This document shows positions 18,431 to 26,704 of a stretch of 64,000 nucleotides of DNA, in pieces. The notes below the pieces were generated by a model. That model did no database searches, was not told where the DNA came from, and was given only the letters and a program-made list of their open reading frames with translations. This DNA is from Olivibacter oleidegradans (GTDB lineage Bacteria > Bacteroidota > Bacteroidia > Sphingobacteriales > Sphingobacteriaceae), in the NCBI RefSeq assembly GCF_042432805.1, contig NZ_JBHLWO010000001.1, positions 1,798,001 to 1,862,000 of the forward strand, in the 5' to 3' direction. Each line of letters starts with the position of its first letter. The first letter of the stretch is position 1. Made by a program: the position numbers and the translations under genes.

Positions 18431-20170
18431 CTACTTTAATAAAGTATTCATCATTTCCTCAATTTTACGGTCTAGCGCTTCGCTGACTTCTTGATAGTTT
18501 TCCAAGGTGTCCAATGGGAGTTTGGCGCTGCAATAAAACTTAATCTTTGGCTCAGTCCCAGATGGTCGAGCGGAAACAACACTTCCGTCTGATAACACAA
18601 ACTGAAGTACGTCTGATTTTGGCAGCGCGAGGGAATCTTGTTTTTTTGTTATCAGATCAGTGCTTATCCCGTTTTCGTAGTCTTTTAATAAGGCGACGGT
18701 ACTACCACCTAATACTCTTGGCGTCTCTGTTCGTAATTTTTGCATCATCAATTTAATCTCTTCTGCACCGCTTTGACCTTTTTTCGTTAAAGAAACGAGC
18801 TTCTCTTTATAGAAACCATGCTTTATATACAAGTCAACTAATGCCTCAAAGAGCGATTTCCCTTGATTTTTATAATAAGCGGTCATTTCGGCAATAAAAG
18901 CACACGATACGACAGCATCTTTATCTCTCACTAAATCACCAACAAGATAACCATAGCTTTCTTCTCCGCCTACAAGAAATTTCTCCTTATGCAGAAGTTT
19001 GGTCATCAATTCACCTATGTATTTAAATCCTGTTAGCACTTCATAGCACTGTACACCGTGGCTGAGAGAAATATCACTTATTAAATTCGTTGTAACAATC
19101 GTTTTGCAAGTGTAATCAGTTTGTGCTAGACTCCCTTCGTCTTTCTTGGAGCTTAAAACATAATCTACCAAAAGGGAGCCGATCTGATTTCCGTTCAATA
19201 GTTGAAAATCTCCTTTTAAATTTTTTACCGCAACGCCAACTCGATCGGCATCGGGATCCGTAGCTAAAAGTAAATCTGCATCTAGTCTAACGGCCTCTTG
19301 CAGGCCTATGGACATCGCTTCTTCCTCCTCAGGATTTGGATAAACAACGGTCGGAAAATTTCCGTCGGGAATTGCTTGCAATTCAACAGTGGACACATTT
19401 TTAAAGCCCCATTTGGCCAGCACTTTCGGAACCAGGGTGATTCCTGTTCCGTGGATAGGTGAGTAAACGATCTTAAGGTCCCCTTGTTTTGTGATAATAT
19501 TTGGCCTTAATGATAAAGCAGCCAGTTTATTAATATAGAGGTGGTCTATTTCCTCATCAATCTTCCGAATAAGCTCTGACTTCCTTGCAAATTTTACGTC
19601 ATCGATTGACAAAGCATTTACTTCCCCTATTACATTTTTGTCGTGAGGTGCTATCATTTGACCACCGTCACTCCAGTAAGCTTTATAGCCGTTATATTCT
19701 TTTGGATTATGTGAAGCCGTTATCATAACACCGCTTTGGCAGGCAAGCTCTCGGATGGCAAACGATAATTCGGGCGTAGGCCTTAATGCTGAAAAAAGGT
19801 ATACCTGAATGTTGTTTGCTGAAAAAACATCAGCCACTGTCTGAGCAAATAAGGATGAAGAATTACGGCTATCGTAACTTACGACGACTTTTATTGCTTG
19901 ATTTGGGTAAGTTTTCTGTAAATAGTTGGACAAGCCTTGTGTGGCTTTTCCAACCGTGTAAATGTTCATTCTATTTGTGCCCACGCCCATAACACCTCTG
20001 AGGCCTCCTGTGCCGAACGACAGATCTTTGTAGAAAGCATCGTTTAACTCTTCGATATTATTTTGGAGGATTAGGTCCTTGATAGCACTTTTTGTTTCTG
20101 TGTCATAATTGCCGTTCAGCCACTGCTGAACTTTTTTTTCGATGGATAATTCTAAGCCGTTAATTGTCAT
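18431..20170 (-). CDS. Phosphohexomutase (phosphoglucomutase/phosphomannomutase)
   Basis: Alpha-D-phosphohexomutase that interconverts hexose 6-phosphate and 1-phosphate. The 579-residue protein has FGTGGLRGVMG near residue 52, the catalytic phosphoserine loop TASHNP (S153), the metal-binding DPDADR loop, GGEESYGY for sugar recognition and RPSGTEPKIKFY in the C-terminal phosphate-binding domain. This long form resembles the PGM2/PgcA type rather than the 450-residue ManB. The ATG at 20170 gives the family start MTINGLELSIEKKVQQWL; an upstream in-frame start at 20245 is not supported. It could supply glucose 1-phosphate or mannose 1-phosphate for the polysaccharide locus around it. Confidence 0.93.
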   Translation of the reverse strand: MTINGLELSIEKKVQQWLNGNYDTETKSAIKDLILQNNIEELNDAFYKDLSFGTGGLRGVMGVGTNRMNIYTVGKATQGLSNYLQKTYPNQAIKVVVSYDSRNSSSLFAQTVADVFSANNIQVYLFSALRPTPELSFAIRELACQSGVMITASHNPKEYNGYKAYWSDGGQMIAPHDKNVIGEVNALSIDDVKFARKSELIRKIDEEIDHLYINKLAALSLRPNIITKQGDLKIVYSPIHGTGITLVPKVLAKWGFKNVSTVELQAIPDGNFPTVVYPNPEEEEAMSIGLQEAVRLDADLLLATDPDADRVGVAVKNLKGDFQLLNGNQIGSLLVDYVLSSKKDEGSLAQTDYTCKTIVTTNLISDISLSHGVQCYEVLTGFKYIGELMTKLLHKEKFLVGGEESYGYLVGDLVRDKDAVVSCAFIAEMTAYYKNQGKSLFEALVDLYIKHGFYKEKLVSLTKKGQSGAEEIKLMMQKLRTETPRVLGGSTVALLKDYENGISTDLITKKQDSLALPKSDVLQFVLSDGSVVSARPSGTEPKIKFYCSAKLPLDTLENYQEVSEALDRKIEEMMNTLLK

Positions 20171-20268
20171 AGGTAAATCAATATGTATCTTAAAGCGGTA
20201 TAACAGGTACGCACGAAATGCGAAACCCCGATATAAAAGTAACAAAAGCTCTTAAAAAACGAAAGCCG

Positions 20269-20652
20269 TTAAGATTTTTTCGGCTCTTGTTTTACTTGGT
20301 TAACCAGGAGACGATTATACTCCTCTAAAATTCTGATGTATTTGTCTTTCCAATAGCTGCTACTAATTTCGGGGCCAGTTTGTGAATCCTCCTCTGACGT
20401 TTTTGCTGGCGCTATTACTTTTTGAAATTCGTCTTCAGTGAACAATTCAGGGAATTCTTCTGAAAAATCATGTTTCAATGCGCAGCCAATGCGGAAAATG
20501 ATTTCAGGTTTTAAATTTTTTTGGTTGAACCAATTGTATATAGATCTTCTATTTACATTTGTCAAACGCGCCAGTTCGCTTATACTGTAACCATTACGCC
20601 TGATAATTCTTTCAATAATATGGCCATAATGTTTGTCCATAGATGTCTGCAT
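20269..20652 (-). CDS. Helix-turn-helix protein in the upxY operon
   Basis: A 127-residue protein with an N-terminal XRE/Fis-like helix-turn-helix (SISELARLTNVNRRSIYNWFNQKNLKPEIIFRIGCAL, about residues 22-60) and a charged C-terminal tail with a short predicted helix. The ATG at 20640 (MDKHYGHI) is an equally good start. It lies 60 bp after upxY on the same strand and about 100 bp before the phosphohexomutase. Such small HTH genes occur next to NusG-like genes at Bacteroidota polysaccharide loci; a regulatory role in phase or locus choice is inference. Confidence 0.75.
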   Translation of the reverse strand: MQTSMDKHYGHIIERIIRRNGYSISELARLTNVNRRSIYNWFNQKNLKPEIIFRIGCALKHDFSEEFPELFTEDEFQKVIAPAKTSEEDSQTGPEISSSYWKDKYIRILEEYNRLLVNQVKQEPKKS

Positions 20653-20712
20653 TAGGATTAGATTTGCTTGGGTTTATTTTCAAAAATACTCTGATGATTC
20701 TTTCATCGGTCG

Positions 20713-21222
20713 TTAAGCACGTAATAAGTTTTGCTGTGAAACGCTTACTTTAGCTATCAGTGCGCAATTAAATTGCTCTAAAACCATGACGACGGATTTT
20801 CCCTTCACCGTTATGACCTCTCCCTGCCAATCGGACAAAATACCTGCTCTTACTTTGATGCGATCCCCAGGATTTACTTGATCAAATGAAACGGTTTCTA
20901 ACCCCTCGTAATTTTTGGCAACCAAGTTCTTTATCATGTCGATCTCTTCTGGCGTGAGTTTTGCAGGTTTGCCACAGTGATGTACAATATTAACGACACC
21001 CGCGGCTTGTTCAACACGGCTTTGTTCAAGAGCGCTAACCTGCGCAAATACATAAGATGAAAACAGTGGGATTTCTACTATTTTTTTTCTGTCTGCCCAT
21101 TGTCTTTTTGTTTTAATCAGAGGACAGAAAGATTCAATTCCCTGTTGAAGTAGAAGTTGATTTACTTTTTTCTCCCATTTAGGCCGTGTGTAAATAGCGA
21201 TCCATTGTCTTTGATTTCTCAT
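20713..21222 (-). CDS. UpxY-type NusG-like transcription antitermination factor
   Basis: NusG-specialised paralogue of the UpxY type that promotes transcription through polysaccharide operon leaders. The 169-residue protein has an NGN domain (WIAIYTRPKWEKKVNQLL, FCPLIKTKRQWADRKK, PLFSSYVFAQV) and a C-terminal KOW motif (GDRIKVRAGILSDWQGEV). In Bacteroides capsule loci upxY is normally first in the operon it controls, on the same strand as the glycosyltransferases. Here it is transcribed away from the main plus-strand cluster, leading only into the HTH and phosphohexomutase genes. A minus-strand TAAATTTG element lies 68 bp upstream (21297-21290). Confidence 0.9.
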   Translation of the reverse strand: MRNQRQWIAIYTRPKWEKKVNQLLLQQGIESFCPLIKTKRQWADRKKIVEIPLFSSYVFAQVSALEQSRVEQAAGVVNIVHHCGKPAKLTPEEIDMIKNLVAKNYEGLETVSFDQVNPGDRIKVRAGILSDWQGEVITVKGKSVVMVLEQFNCALIAKVSVSQQNLLRA

Positions 21223-21289
21223 TTTACTAGCTTTGTTATTTGTGCACTATGCTGTCTTTGTAATCACTACAAATGATCAAATTAAGAGT

Positions 21290-21297
21290 CAAATTTA
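21290..21297 (-). promoter_or_regulatory. Candidate -7 element for upxY
   Basis: Minus-strand TAAATTTG matches TAnnTTTG and lies 68 bp before the upxY start. No -33 TTTG at the right distance, so this is weak. Confidence 0.3.
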
Positions 21298-21460
21298 GCC
21301 TCTTGTTGGCGTCTTTTGGTTGATTTTCATCCTTTTGTAGCATATTTTATGGCTATATGTGCACTTCAGCTCAAATGTTAACGGAATGCCACGGAATTGT
21401 GAGAAGAAGCTCCTTTTTTATGATCAAAGCAGCATGGATAACGCGATTTCCTTATAAATG

Positions 21461-21476
21461 TGTGAATTAATTCACA
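21461..21476. promoter_or_regulatory. Perfect CRP-like palindrome TGTGA-N6-TCACA
   Basis: TGTGAATTAATTCACA is a perfect 16-bp palindrome and an exact match to the classical CRP half-site spacing. It lies between upxY and the acetyltransferase gene, about 60 bp upstream of the TATACTTG element. Related sites are at 8831 and 22411. Confidence 0.5.
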
Positions 21477-21526
21477 TTCTTATCTACAGATTTCAAAAGA
21501 GGCGCTCTTATTTGGCAAAGGTGCGT

Positions 21527-21534
21527 TATACTTG
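21527..21534 (+). promoter_or_regulatory. Candidate -7 element TATACTTG
   Basis: One mismatch to TAnnTTTG, 72 bp before the ATG at 21607. It supports starting the following gene at 21607 rather than at the TTG at 21532, which would overlap it. Confidence 0.3.
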
Positions 21535-21606
21535 CAGAATATTGAAGGATGGATACATCTGTTTTTCCCAACTACAACTAGAATAACTGTCAAAATTTTA
21601 CCATGT

Positions 21607-22362
21607 ATGTATGAGGTTCGGCGTTTAAAAAAGACCGATGTGCGATTAGCCAACGCAATATGCGAATCTTTGAAGTCTGCCTACGATCCTTATGTATCGA
21701 GATTCTTTGTTCATCAAGACGAGGGATATATCAGGTTTTTTCAGTCTATTCTTGATCATCCTGCTTATGCAACTTATTATGTATATGATCAGTTGTCTGA
21801 CGAGTTATCTGGTTTTGCATGTTTTCAATTTTTAGAAGGAATTATTTTTTTAAAGCACATTGTTGTCGATAATCGGATGCGTGGAAGCAGAATAGGAACG
21901 AAGCTGCTGACCGATGCCATGGCAGATATTAAACAAACCCTACCCAAAGGCGATTACCTATTTCAACTTCATGTTTTCGAAAGGAACAGCAGGGCCTTAA
22001 GTTGGTACTTAAGCATAGGTATGGAACCTTTAGATTGTACGTACTGGTACGATTTAAGATCATTGACCGATATCAATAGCCCGCTAAATGGTATGAATAA
22101 ACAGCTTTTCTCGACACAAAGGGATAATTTTGGGTTTGAACAAATCTACTATAACGAAAACTATATAGGTACCATACTGGCAAGAAGAACACTGATAGTG
22201 AAAAATGAAGACATGCTTAGCCAACATCCGGTTTTATGCGCTGCGCTGCGACATTTTAAACTTTCTTTTATAGGTTACATTAGTAGTGAGCCGCTCCAAT
22301 ATGAACTGGTAGATACGGCGTTATTAATGAGCAAGCCGGCAGACCTACTCGTTTTGGCTTAG
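21607..22362 (+). CDS. GNAT-family N-acetyltransferase
   Basis: A 251-residue protein with a GNAT fold in its first 160 residues: FLKHIVVDNRMRGSRIGTKLLTDAM is the beta4-alpha3 acetyl-CoA pyrophosphate loop (R/Q-x-x-G-x-G/A variant, MRGSRIGTKLL), followed by LHVFERNSRALSWYLSIGMEPLD, the typical GNAT C-terminal motif. The last 90 residues are not recognised. The acceptor is unknown; an amino-sugar is possible given the aminotransferase at 23596, but a regulatory or stress role is equally possible. I chose the ATG at 21607. Confidence 0.8.
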   Translation: MYEVRRLKKTDVRLANAICESLKSAYDPYVSRFFVHQDEGYIRFFQSILDHPAYATYYVYDQLSDELSGFACFQFLEGIIFLKHIVVDNRMRGSRIGTKLLTDAMADIKQTLPKGDYLFQLHVFERNSRALSWYLSIGMEPLDCTYWYDLRSLTDINSPLNGMNKQLFSTQRDNFGFEQIYYNENYIGTILARRTLIVKNEDMLSQHPVLCAALRHFKLSFIGYISSEPLQYELVDTALLMSKPADLLVLA

Positions 22363-22660
22363 CCATTCAAAACCGTGTATCTGTAGTTGATGTGTTAATT
22401 CGTGTTATTGTGTGAAACTATCTACACAATTTCGTTGATATGCGCTATTTGTTACCATAATAGCTCTGAAATAAGGATTTTATTGTTGATTTAGTAATCT
22501 TTGCAGTGGATTTATACGATATAAGTTTTGACGGATTTATATCAAGAAAAAATGACCACTGTAAGTGGAATGGCGAAGCTCTTTCTTTTTGTATAAATTG
22601 TTCTTTTGCTGAGTTTAATAATTTCTTAATCGAAAATTGAACGGTTCAAAGTTATCTGTA
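22363..22660. other. Leader region of the main polysaccharide operon
   Basis: No gene seen in these 298 bp. They carry a CRP-like inverted repeat (22407-22430) and TAATCTTTG and TAAGTTTTG stretches that resemble the -7 element with one extra base. The length is compatible with a long untranslated leader on which an antiterminator such as UpxY could act. Confidence 0.35.
22407..22430. promoter_or_regulatory. CRP-like inverted repeat before the polysaccharide operon
   Basis: Arms ATTGTGT (22407-22413) and ACACAAT (22424-22430) pair perfectly over a 10-bp spacer. The core TGTGAAACTATCTACA keeps the TGT-N10-ACA geometry and the TGTGA half seen at 8831 and 21461. Confidence 0.35.
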
Positions 22661-23554
22661 ATGGTCAGTGTAATAATTCCCTGTTTTAATTGTGAGGGCT
22701 ATCTATCAAGAGCCGTCGAAAGTGTGTTGAACCAAAAGTACAAGGATTGGGAAATCGTTTTTGTAAATAACAATTCAAGTGATGGCTCACAAAAAATAAT
22801 CGAAAAGTATGTTAAGCAGTTTCCTGAAAGGATGTGCTCCGTGTATGAGTATAAAAAAGGTGCAGGCTTTGCTCGTAATACAGGCTTAAATTTGGCAAAA
22901 GGCGAATGGATTCAATTTTTAGATGCGGACGATGAAATTTTGCCAGACAAGCTTCTTGACCAGCTTGAGATAGGAGTGGATGCAGATGTGGTTATTGGGT
23001 CCTTCACCCGAGTTTACCGTACCAAGATGCGACCATGCAACTTTAAGGTTGTGTCAGGAGATAGTATTTGGAGGTCTTTATTTTTTTCACGAGCTGGGAT
23101 AACTAGCGCAAACCTATACCGTAAACACTCATTACTCGCAATTGACGGATGGAATACTACTATCAGTTCCTCTCAGGAGTATGACTTGATGTTCCGGCTT
23201 CTCAAGAATAATGTCAGCATAAAAATGAGTGAAAAAATATGCGCAATAATCTATGAAGAACAAAACTCGGTCTCAAGGCCTTCCGATTTAAAAAAAAGAC
23301 AGAAGATCGGTGAAAACTACGTCGAATTACGAGTAAGGATAGCGGAGCACTTGAATGCTATTGGGGGGTGGGACAAAAAATTGCGCAAAGATTTCGCAGT
23401 ATCAATTTACAATATGTTATTGGGACTGAGAGGAGCTTCTGTATCAAGTGCCTCAACCAAGATGAGAAGCCTTAACCTTACGGTGCCAATTCAATATAAG
23501 GTGCCTTTAATTTTAAAGCATTATATCAAGCGATTTATCATCAGAAGTATTTAG
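22661..23554 (+). CDS. Family 2 glycosyltransferase
   Basis: GT-A fold glycosyltransferase, 297 residues. It starts VSVIIPCFNCEGYLSRAVESVLNQKYKDWEIVFVNNNSSDGS, has GAGFARNTGLNLAKGEWIQFLDADDEI with the metal-binding DADD, and ends in a basic tail (IKRFIIRS). The ATG at 22661 begins the family's conserved strand; an in-frame TTG at 22637 is less likely. It is the first plus-strand gene of the 22.6-35.6 kb polysaccharide operon. Sugar and linkage are not readable. Confidence 0.9.
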   Translation: MVSVIIPCFNCEGYLSRAVESVLNQKYKDWEIVFVNNNSSDGSQKIIEKYVKQFPERMCSVYEYKKGAGFARNTGLNLAKGEWIQFLDADDEILPDKLLDQLEIGVDADVVIGSFTRVYRTKMRPCNFKVVSGDSIWRSLFFSRAGITSANLYRKHSLLAIDGWNTTISSSQEYDLMFRLLKNNVSIKMSEKICAIIYEEQNSVSRPSDLKKRQKIGENYVELRVRIAEHLNAIGGWDKKLRKDFAVSIYNMLLGLRGASVSSASTKMRSLNLTVPIQYKVPLILKHYIKRFIIRSI

Positions 23555-23595
23555 TGTCATTCAAATAAAAACAAGGATCGAATAATTTCCAGCGT

Positions 23596-24675
23596 ATGAT
23601 TTATGTTACCCAACCGTTTATGCCTCCTCTTGACGACTATCTTGCTTATATTAAAGATATTTGGCAGAGGCATTGGCTTACTAACAATGGCCCTCTTGTG
23701 AATCATCTTGAACTTCGCTTAAAACAATACCTTGATGTTGACCATATGGTATTCGTAACAAATGGAACAACTGCGTTACAGATAGGGCTTAAAGCACTTG
23801 GAATGAAAGACGAAATCATTACCACGCCCTTCTCGTTTGTCGCAACAACTAGTTCACTAGTTTGGGAGCATTGTAAGCCGGTTTTTGTTGATATTGACCC
23901 TAAAACCTTAAATATAGATCATTCCTTAATTGAAGCGGCCATTACGGAGAAAACAACAGGTATAGTTGCAACTCATGTTTATGGTAATCCTTGTGAGATA
24001 GACGAAATACAAAGAATAGCGGATAAGTACAACTTGCGCGTTCTCTATGATGCTGCGCACTGTTTTGGGACGAAGTATAAAGGAAAGTCGATTTTTAGTT
24101 ATGGAGATGCTAGCGCACTTAGCTTACATGCAACGAAAATTTTCCATACAATAGAAGGTGGCGCTATATTCACTAAATCCCCTCAACTGTTAAAGAAAAT
24201 TGCTTATATGCGTAATTTCGGATTTAGTAACGTAGACGAAGTGTATGACATCGGAATCAACGGCAAAAACTCGGAATTTCATGCTGCCATGGGGCTAGCC
24301 AATCTTCCTTATATTGATGAGATTATGAATTATCGAAAAACGCTTTATAGCTATTACGATCAAAATTTAAGTACCTTAGAAGCAAAAAGAATCGAAATCA
24401 ACAAGGACTCAGAATTCAACTACGCATACTATCCCCTAATTTTTGATTCGGAAGAAACATTAACAAAAAATGTTGCGGAATTAAATAATAACCGGATTTT
24501 CCCCAGGCGATATTTTTACCCTTCGTTAGCGAATCTGCCATATGTAGGGTCTTCAAACACACCAATCGCAAATGATATAGCCAAGAGGGTACTTTGCTTA
24601 CCACTTTATCATGAACTCTCGTTGGAAGAAGTCAATTTTGTATGTCGTATTTTGTTAAGAGTACAGAATAATTAA
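23596..24675 (+). CDS. DegT/DnrJ/EryC1 sugar aminotransferase
   Basis: PLP-dependent aminotransferase that aminates a nucleotide-linked keto-sugar, typically dTDP- or UDP-4-keto-6-deoxyhexose. The 359-residue protein has VTNGTTALQIGLKALG (cofactor phosphate site), FVATTSSLVWEHCKPVFVDIDP, YDAAHCFGTKYKG with the ring-stacking aspartate, and SLHATKIFHTIEGGA with the PLP lysine K181. It is close in style to VioA/FdtB/WecE enzymes. The keto-sugar-forming dehydratase is not in the window. The next gene resembles WecF, the transferase for 4-acetamido-4,6-dideoxygalactose, which supports a 4-amino-6-deoxy sugar product. Confidence 0.9.
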   Translation: MIYVTQPFMPPLDDYLAYIKDIWQRHWLTNNGPLVNHLELRLKQYLDVDHMVFVTNGTTALQIGLKALGMKDEIITTPFSFVATTSSLVWEHCKPVFVDIDPKTLNIDHSLIEAAITEKTTGIVATHVYGNPCEIDEIQRIADKYNLRVLYDAAHCFGTKYKGKSIFSYGDASALSLHATKIFHTIEGGAIFTKSPQLLKKIAYMRNFGFSNVDEVYDIGINGKNSEFHAAMGLANLPYIDEIMNYRKTLYSYYDQNLSTLEAKRIEINKDSEFNYAYYPLIFDSEETLTKNVAELNNNRIFPRRYFYPSLANLPYVGSSNTPIANDIAKRVLCLPLYHELSLEEVNFVCRILLRVQNN

Positions 24676-24715
24676 AGAAATCGATGTATAAATATTTATG
24701 TGAAAAAGAAAAGAT

Positions 24716-25861
24716 ATGAATCTACATATACTTGATGACGAGAAGTTCTTTGACCCTTTTGTCCAGAAGCTTGAAGCATTGGGACTGTTAGGTAATAACA
24801 TTTTTGTGGTAAAAGAATGTGGCTCGCTAAAATATATAAAGCGGCAAGACCTGATTTATTGCAGAATGTGTGATTCTCGGCGGATCGGTAATACAAGACA
24901 TTATGCAAAGGTCTTCATTCACTGTTTTACGCGAGATCTATTCGAATGGGTATATGATAATGATTTTCAGGAGCTAAATTGGATTATTTGGGGAAAAGAC
25001 CTTTACCTAACCGAAGACCTATTTGAAAAGCAAACGAAACATATTGTAAAGAAGATTAAAGATCGACGTTCTGCCATTGAACTTCGTTTGACTCGTGCTC
25101 GACACTTTTTTCTCAATATTGACTTAAGCAAAGTTTATACAAAGGTGGCGAACGTTTTAACTTGGATAAAACCTGAATATGACTATGCAGTAACCCATAT
25201 TAAGGGGTTAAAAGCTAATCATTTGGATTTTGCTTACATGTTTGAGTACGATGCCGAATTTATCGTAAGCCAATTTTTGTATAATCGTAATTTTAAACAC
25301 AAGAAAATTAGTGATTTTAAGATCGTTCTTGGCAATTCGGGTGTTGCTTCCAATAATCATTTAGACGCGTTGGAAGAGTTAAGACAGCTCGGATTTGAAG
25401 AAATAGTTATTCCGTTAAGTTATGGTAACGAGAAATATATTAAGATCTTACAAAAAGAAATTGAAAGGAAGCCGTTATTAACAAAAATAACCTACCTTAC
25501 TCAGTTTTTAACGCTACACGAGTATCTAACCGCTTTTTATAAGTCTGATATATTTGTTAGCAATTCGATTCGACCGCTTGGTATGGGCAACATTTGGATT
25601 GCACTTCTTTTGGGTAAGCTTGTTTTCATGAACCCAAAAAATCTTGTGTTCGATTTTTTAAAATCAATGGGACTTCAAGTCTTCGCTATTGGGGAGCTAG
25701 AAAGCGTAGAAGATATTGCGCAAACTATAGACGTAAAGGCCAATGTGGACATTGCTATCGATTTTTTATCGACAGCACGAATAGACGCAATGTATAGAAA
25801 CCTTTTTAGTGCAACTGTAAGAAACACCTCAGAGCTACACCTATGTACATCTACATTATAA
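24716..25861 (+). CDS. WecF-like (GT56) 4-acetamido-4,6-dideoxyhexose transferase
   Basis: A 381-residue cytoplasmic protein. The segment IVLGNSGVASNNHLDALEELRQ followed by IVIPLSYGNEKYI and, later, FVSNSIRPLGMGNIWIALLLGKLVFMN follows the pattern I remember for WecF/Fuc4NAc transferase (GNSG-SN-H--AL ... VPM-Y---YI ... QGIG---LL-Q-G). WecF adds 4-acetamido-4,6-dideoxygalactose to a lipid-linked precursor. The match covers the C-terminal nucleotide-binding half; the N-terminal 130 residues are less clear. The adjacent sugar aminotransferase makes this assignment more likely. Confidence is moderate because it rests on motif memory, not alignment. Confidence 0.65.
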   Translation: MNLHILDDEKFFDPFVQKLEALGLLGNNIFVVKECGSLKYIKRQDLIYCRMCDSRRIGNTRHYAKVFIHCFTRDLFEWVYDNDFQELNWIIWGKDLYLTEDLFEKQTKHIVKKIKDRRSAIELRLTRARHFFLNIDLSKVYTKVANVLTWIKPEYDYAVTHIKGLKANHLDFAYMFEYDAEFIVSQFLYNRNFKHKKISDFKIVLGNSGVASNNHLDALEELRQLGFEEIVIPLSYGNEKYIKILQKEIERKPLLTKITYLTQFLTLHEYLTAFYKSDIFVSNSIRPLGMGNIWIALLLGKLVFMNPKNLVFDFLKSMGLQVFAIGELESVEDIAQTIDVKANVDIAIDFLSTARIDAMYRNLFSATVRNTSELHLCTSTL

Positions 25862-25883
25862 ATAAATATACCAAATTAAGACT

Positions 25884-26684
25884 ATGAAAACTAAATGCAA
25901 AAAGCCTTTGATGATTTTCGTAATGGCAATAATCGCGATTACCTCCGCTTGTACTAGTTCTAGAAAGTTGAAATACTTTCAGGATCTGCCCGAGGTAAAA
26001 TCGGGAACAGAGTTCGCGATGATCAAATTTGAAGAGGTGAAGATCAAGCCAGATGATATTTTGAATATCCGTGTAAATACAGTAGATCAGGAAGCATCGG
26101 AAGCTATTAATAGTGGAAATACGTCAGTACCTGGAAATATTGTAGGAATTGGAACGAGTGTTAACAGTCAAATGGTCTTAGGGTACCTTGTTGGTCAAGA
26201 TGGAACTGTTGAAATTCCTATTCTAGGCAAGATTGATCTTGCTGGTAGTACGCTTCTGCAAGCGAAGGAAAAAATCCGTGAAATCGCTTCTCAGTATTTT
26301 AAGGGCGCTACCGTTAGCCTGAGATTCTCTAATTTTAGGGTTTCTGTATTAGGTGAGGTTGGACGTCCTGGTACCTTTATCATTCCGAATCAACGTGTCT
26401 CGGTATTGGACGCTATCGCTTTTGCCGGTGATTTATCAGTGTATGGCCGCCGTTCCAATGTGCTTGTTGTGAGGAAAGATGATGAAGGAAAGGCAGTCGC
26501 GGTAAAGATGGATTTAACTTCTAAAGATGTTTTTAATTCACCATACTTCTATTTGAGGCAGAACGATATTGTATATGTTGAACCATCAAAAGCCAAGCTA
26601 TTAAACGCAGACACTTCTCTTGTTAGATATTTAAGCTTATTAGCATCATTAGTATCGGTGGGTATACTGGTGTTTAGAAATTAA
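25884..26684 (+). CDS. wza: Wza-type polysaccharide export lipoprotein
   Basis: Outer-membrane polysaccharide export protein. The 266-residue protein has a lipoprotein signal ending ITSAC (C23), then the Poly_export domain: VKIKPDDILNIRVN, the GYLVGQDGTVEIPILGKIDLAG block, then a SLBB domain (FRVSVLGEVGRPGTFIIPNQRVSVLDAIAFAGDL). The C-terminus ends with one hydrophobic segment (VRYLSLLASLVSVGILVF). That C-terminal anchor is common in Bacteroidota Wza proteins. It is placed 20 bp before wzc, the standard pairing. Confidence 0.93.
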   Translation: MKTKCKKPLMIFVMAIIAITSACTSSRKLKYFQDLPEVKSGTEFAMIKFEEVKIKPDDILNIRVNTVDQEASEAINSGNTSVPGNIVGIGTSVNSQMVLGYLVGQDGTVEIPILGKIDLAGSTLLQAKEKIREIASQYFKGATVSLRFSNFRVSVLGEVGRPGTFIIPNQRVSVLDAIAFAGDLSVYGRRSNVLVVRKDDEGKAVAVKMDLTSKDVFNSPYFYLRQNDIVYVEPSKAKLLNADTSLVRYLSLLASLVSVGILVFRN

Positions 26685-26704
26685 TCTCCGTAAAAATTAG
26701 GATT

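Larger units (their letters stand above)
21223..21606. other. Divergent control region between upxY and the acetyltransferase gene
   Basis: No gene seen. It holds the candidate upxY -7 element (21290-21297), a perfect 16-bp CRP-like palindrome (21461-21476) and a TATACTTG -7-like element (21527-21534) for the gene starting at 21607. An UpxY-type leader would be expected on the minus strand here, but I cannot define it from sequence. Confidence 0.4.
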
